A DNA stretch of 64,000 bases from Acidobacteriota bacterium. GTDB taxonomy: Bacteria > Acidobacteriota > Terriglobia > Acidiferrales > UBA7541. Shown piece by piece: positions 63,372 to 64,000 of this stretch (positions are counted from its first letter, which is position 1; each line of letters starts with the position of its first letter). The stretch is from NCBI GenBank assembly GCA_003223215.1, contig QHYH01000089.1, positions 62,001 to 126,000 of the forward strand, given 5' to 3'. The notes under the pieces were generated by a model. The model was given only the letters and a program-made list of their open reading frames with translations, made no database searches and was not told where the DNA came from. Both the position numbers and the translations under genes were made by a program.

Positions 63372-64000
63372 CTAGCTCACCGCTTTGCCGTAGAACCAGC
63401 GCAGGCCTGCGGTGAACAGCAGCAGATTGAAGATAACCAACACAGCGAGGACAACCAGCAAAGGAAGATGCGGGAACTGCGGCACCAGCGTAGCGCGCAA
63501 GCCTTCGCTCGCGTACACCAGCGGATTGACGAGCACCGCTTTCTGCATGATGGGGAACTTCTCGAGCGCGCTCCATGGATAGTAAGTGCAACCGAAGAAA
63601 ATCATCGGCGCCACAATCAAACTGAACATCAAGCCGATATGGGTTTGCTGCATACTGCAGGCGAGCGCCAGGCCGCCCGTCGCGGAGAAAAGAGCCACAA
63701 GCAGAGCTACGGCCGCAAACAGAAGGGGGTGAGGTACGCGCAGGTCGACACCAGGTCGCAGCAAAAGCCAAGCCGCCGGAATCACCATCAGGCCGGCGGC
63801 CAGCGATTGCAGCGTCCCCGCAACGACCTTCTCGACCGCCAGCCAGGAAATGTCCATGGGTGCCAGCAAGCGATCTTCGATTTCGTGCGTGAACTGAAAC
63901 TCCGCGATCACCGGCATGGCCACGGCCCAGATGCCCGTGCCCACCATGCAGATGGCCATGATGCCCGGCAACAACAGGCTCTTGTAGGAGGGCGGCATGT
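63372..64000 (-). CDS. ABC-2-type transporter permease, 5' end outside window
   Basis: The last 209 codons of an ABC-2-type permease, probably for a drug, polysaccharide or sodium exporter. About five membrane segments are visible (LLLPGIMAICMVGTGIWAVAM, LQSLAAGLMVIPAAWLLL, HPLLFAAVALLVALFS, GLMFSLIVAPMIFFGCTYYPW, LLVVLAVLVIFNLLLFTAGL). The motif FFGCTYYPWSALEKFP and the C-terminal NPLVYASEGLRA are typical. The frame is still open at the right edge; roughly the first 50-70 residues are missing. The ATP-binding partner is presumably further upstream. Confidence 0.88.
   Translation of the reverse strand, partial: MPPSYKSLLLPGIMAICMVGTGIWAVAMPVIAEFQFTHEIEDRLLAPMDISWLAVEKVVAGTLQSLAAGLMVIPAAWLLLRPGVDLRVPHPLLFAAVALLVALFSATGGLALACSMQQTHIGLMFSLIVAPMIFFGCTYYPWSALEKFPIMQKAVLVNPLVYASEGLRATLVPQFPHLPLLVVLAVLVIFNLLLFTAGLRWFYGKAVS

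Overview
The window is a high-GC bacterial chromosome segment that looks acidobacterial (Terriglobia-like). The strongest sign is a pair of very large FtsX/MacB-type permeases with two permease modules each and no ATPase, each behind a PadR regulator. This matches the 'acidobacterial duplicated orphan permease' (ADOP) family. Two huge outer-membrane receptors with an N-terminal carboxypeptidase-regulatory domain, many secreted peptidases and Tat-exported enzymes fit the same group. No phage, IS element, CRISPR array, rRNA or tRNA was recognised.

Layout. 1-2.7 kb (minus): a Tat-exported molybdenum hydroxylase large subunit cut by the window edge, a DinB-fold protein and an O-methyltransferase. 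2.8-10.5 kb: an alpha/beta hydrolase, an AIM24 protein, then a minus-strand run of YbdK-type carboxylate-amine ligase, two ATP-grasp proteins and an M29 aminopeptidase, with a divergent PLP aminotransferase. This is the best candidate here for an undescribed amide or peptide-forming pathway. 10.6-17.5 kb: housekeeping and small genes (zinc ribbon, rpsU, glgC, two micro-genes, GAF, PilZ, eno, DUF1059, GNAT). 17.8-29.9 kb: M28 peptidase, flavin-type split-barrel protein, class V aminotransferase, amidohydrolase, an HEFGH putative metalloprotease, CocE-type hydrolase, a membrane MutS-like ATPase and an alkyltransferase.

30.3-32.6 kb holds a compact senA-senB pair for selenoneine biosynthesis. 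32.7-50 kb is dominated by two S9 peptidases and two TonB-receptor-like proteins, plus a beta-propeller protein, a nucleoside kinase and a dicarboxylate/glutamate symporter. This suggests peptide and amino-acid scavenging. 50-58.6 kb: a large gap with a clear sigma-54 site, a TPR protein, and two tandem PadR-ADOP operons whose inverted repeats cover the ribosome-binding sites. 58.7-64 kb: Tat-exported asparaginase-type Ntn hydrolase, an LhgO-like FAD enzyme, tyrS, purN and the end of an ABC-2 permease.

Most start codons were chosen by Shine-Dalgarno match. A few genes appear leaderless, with a -10 hexamer 6-7 nt before the ATG. All functions are inferred from sequence alone.
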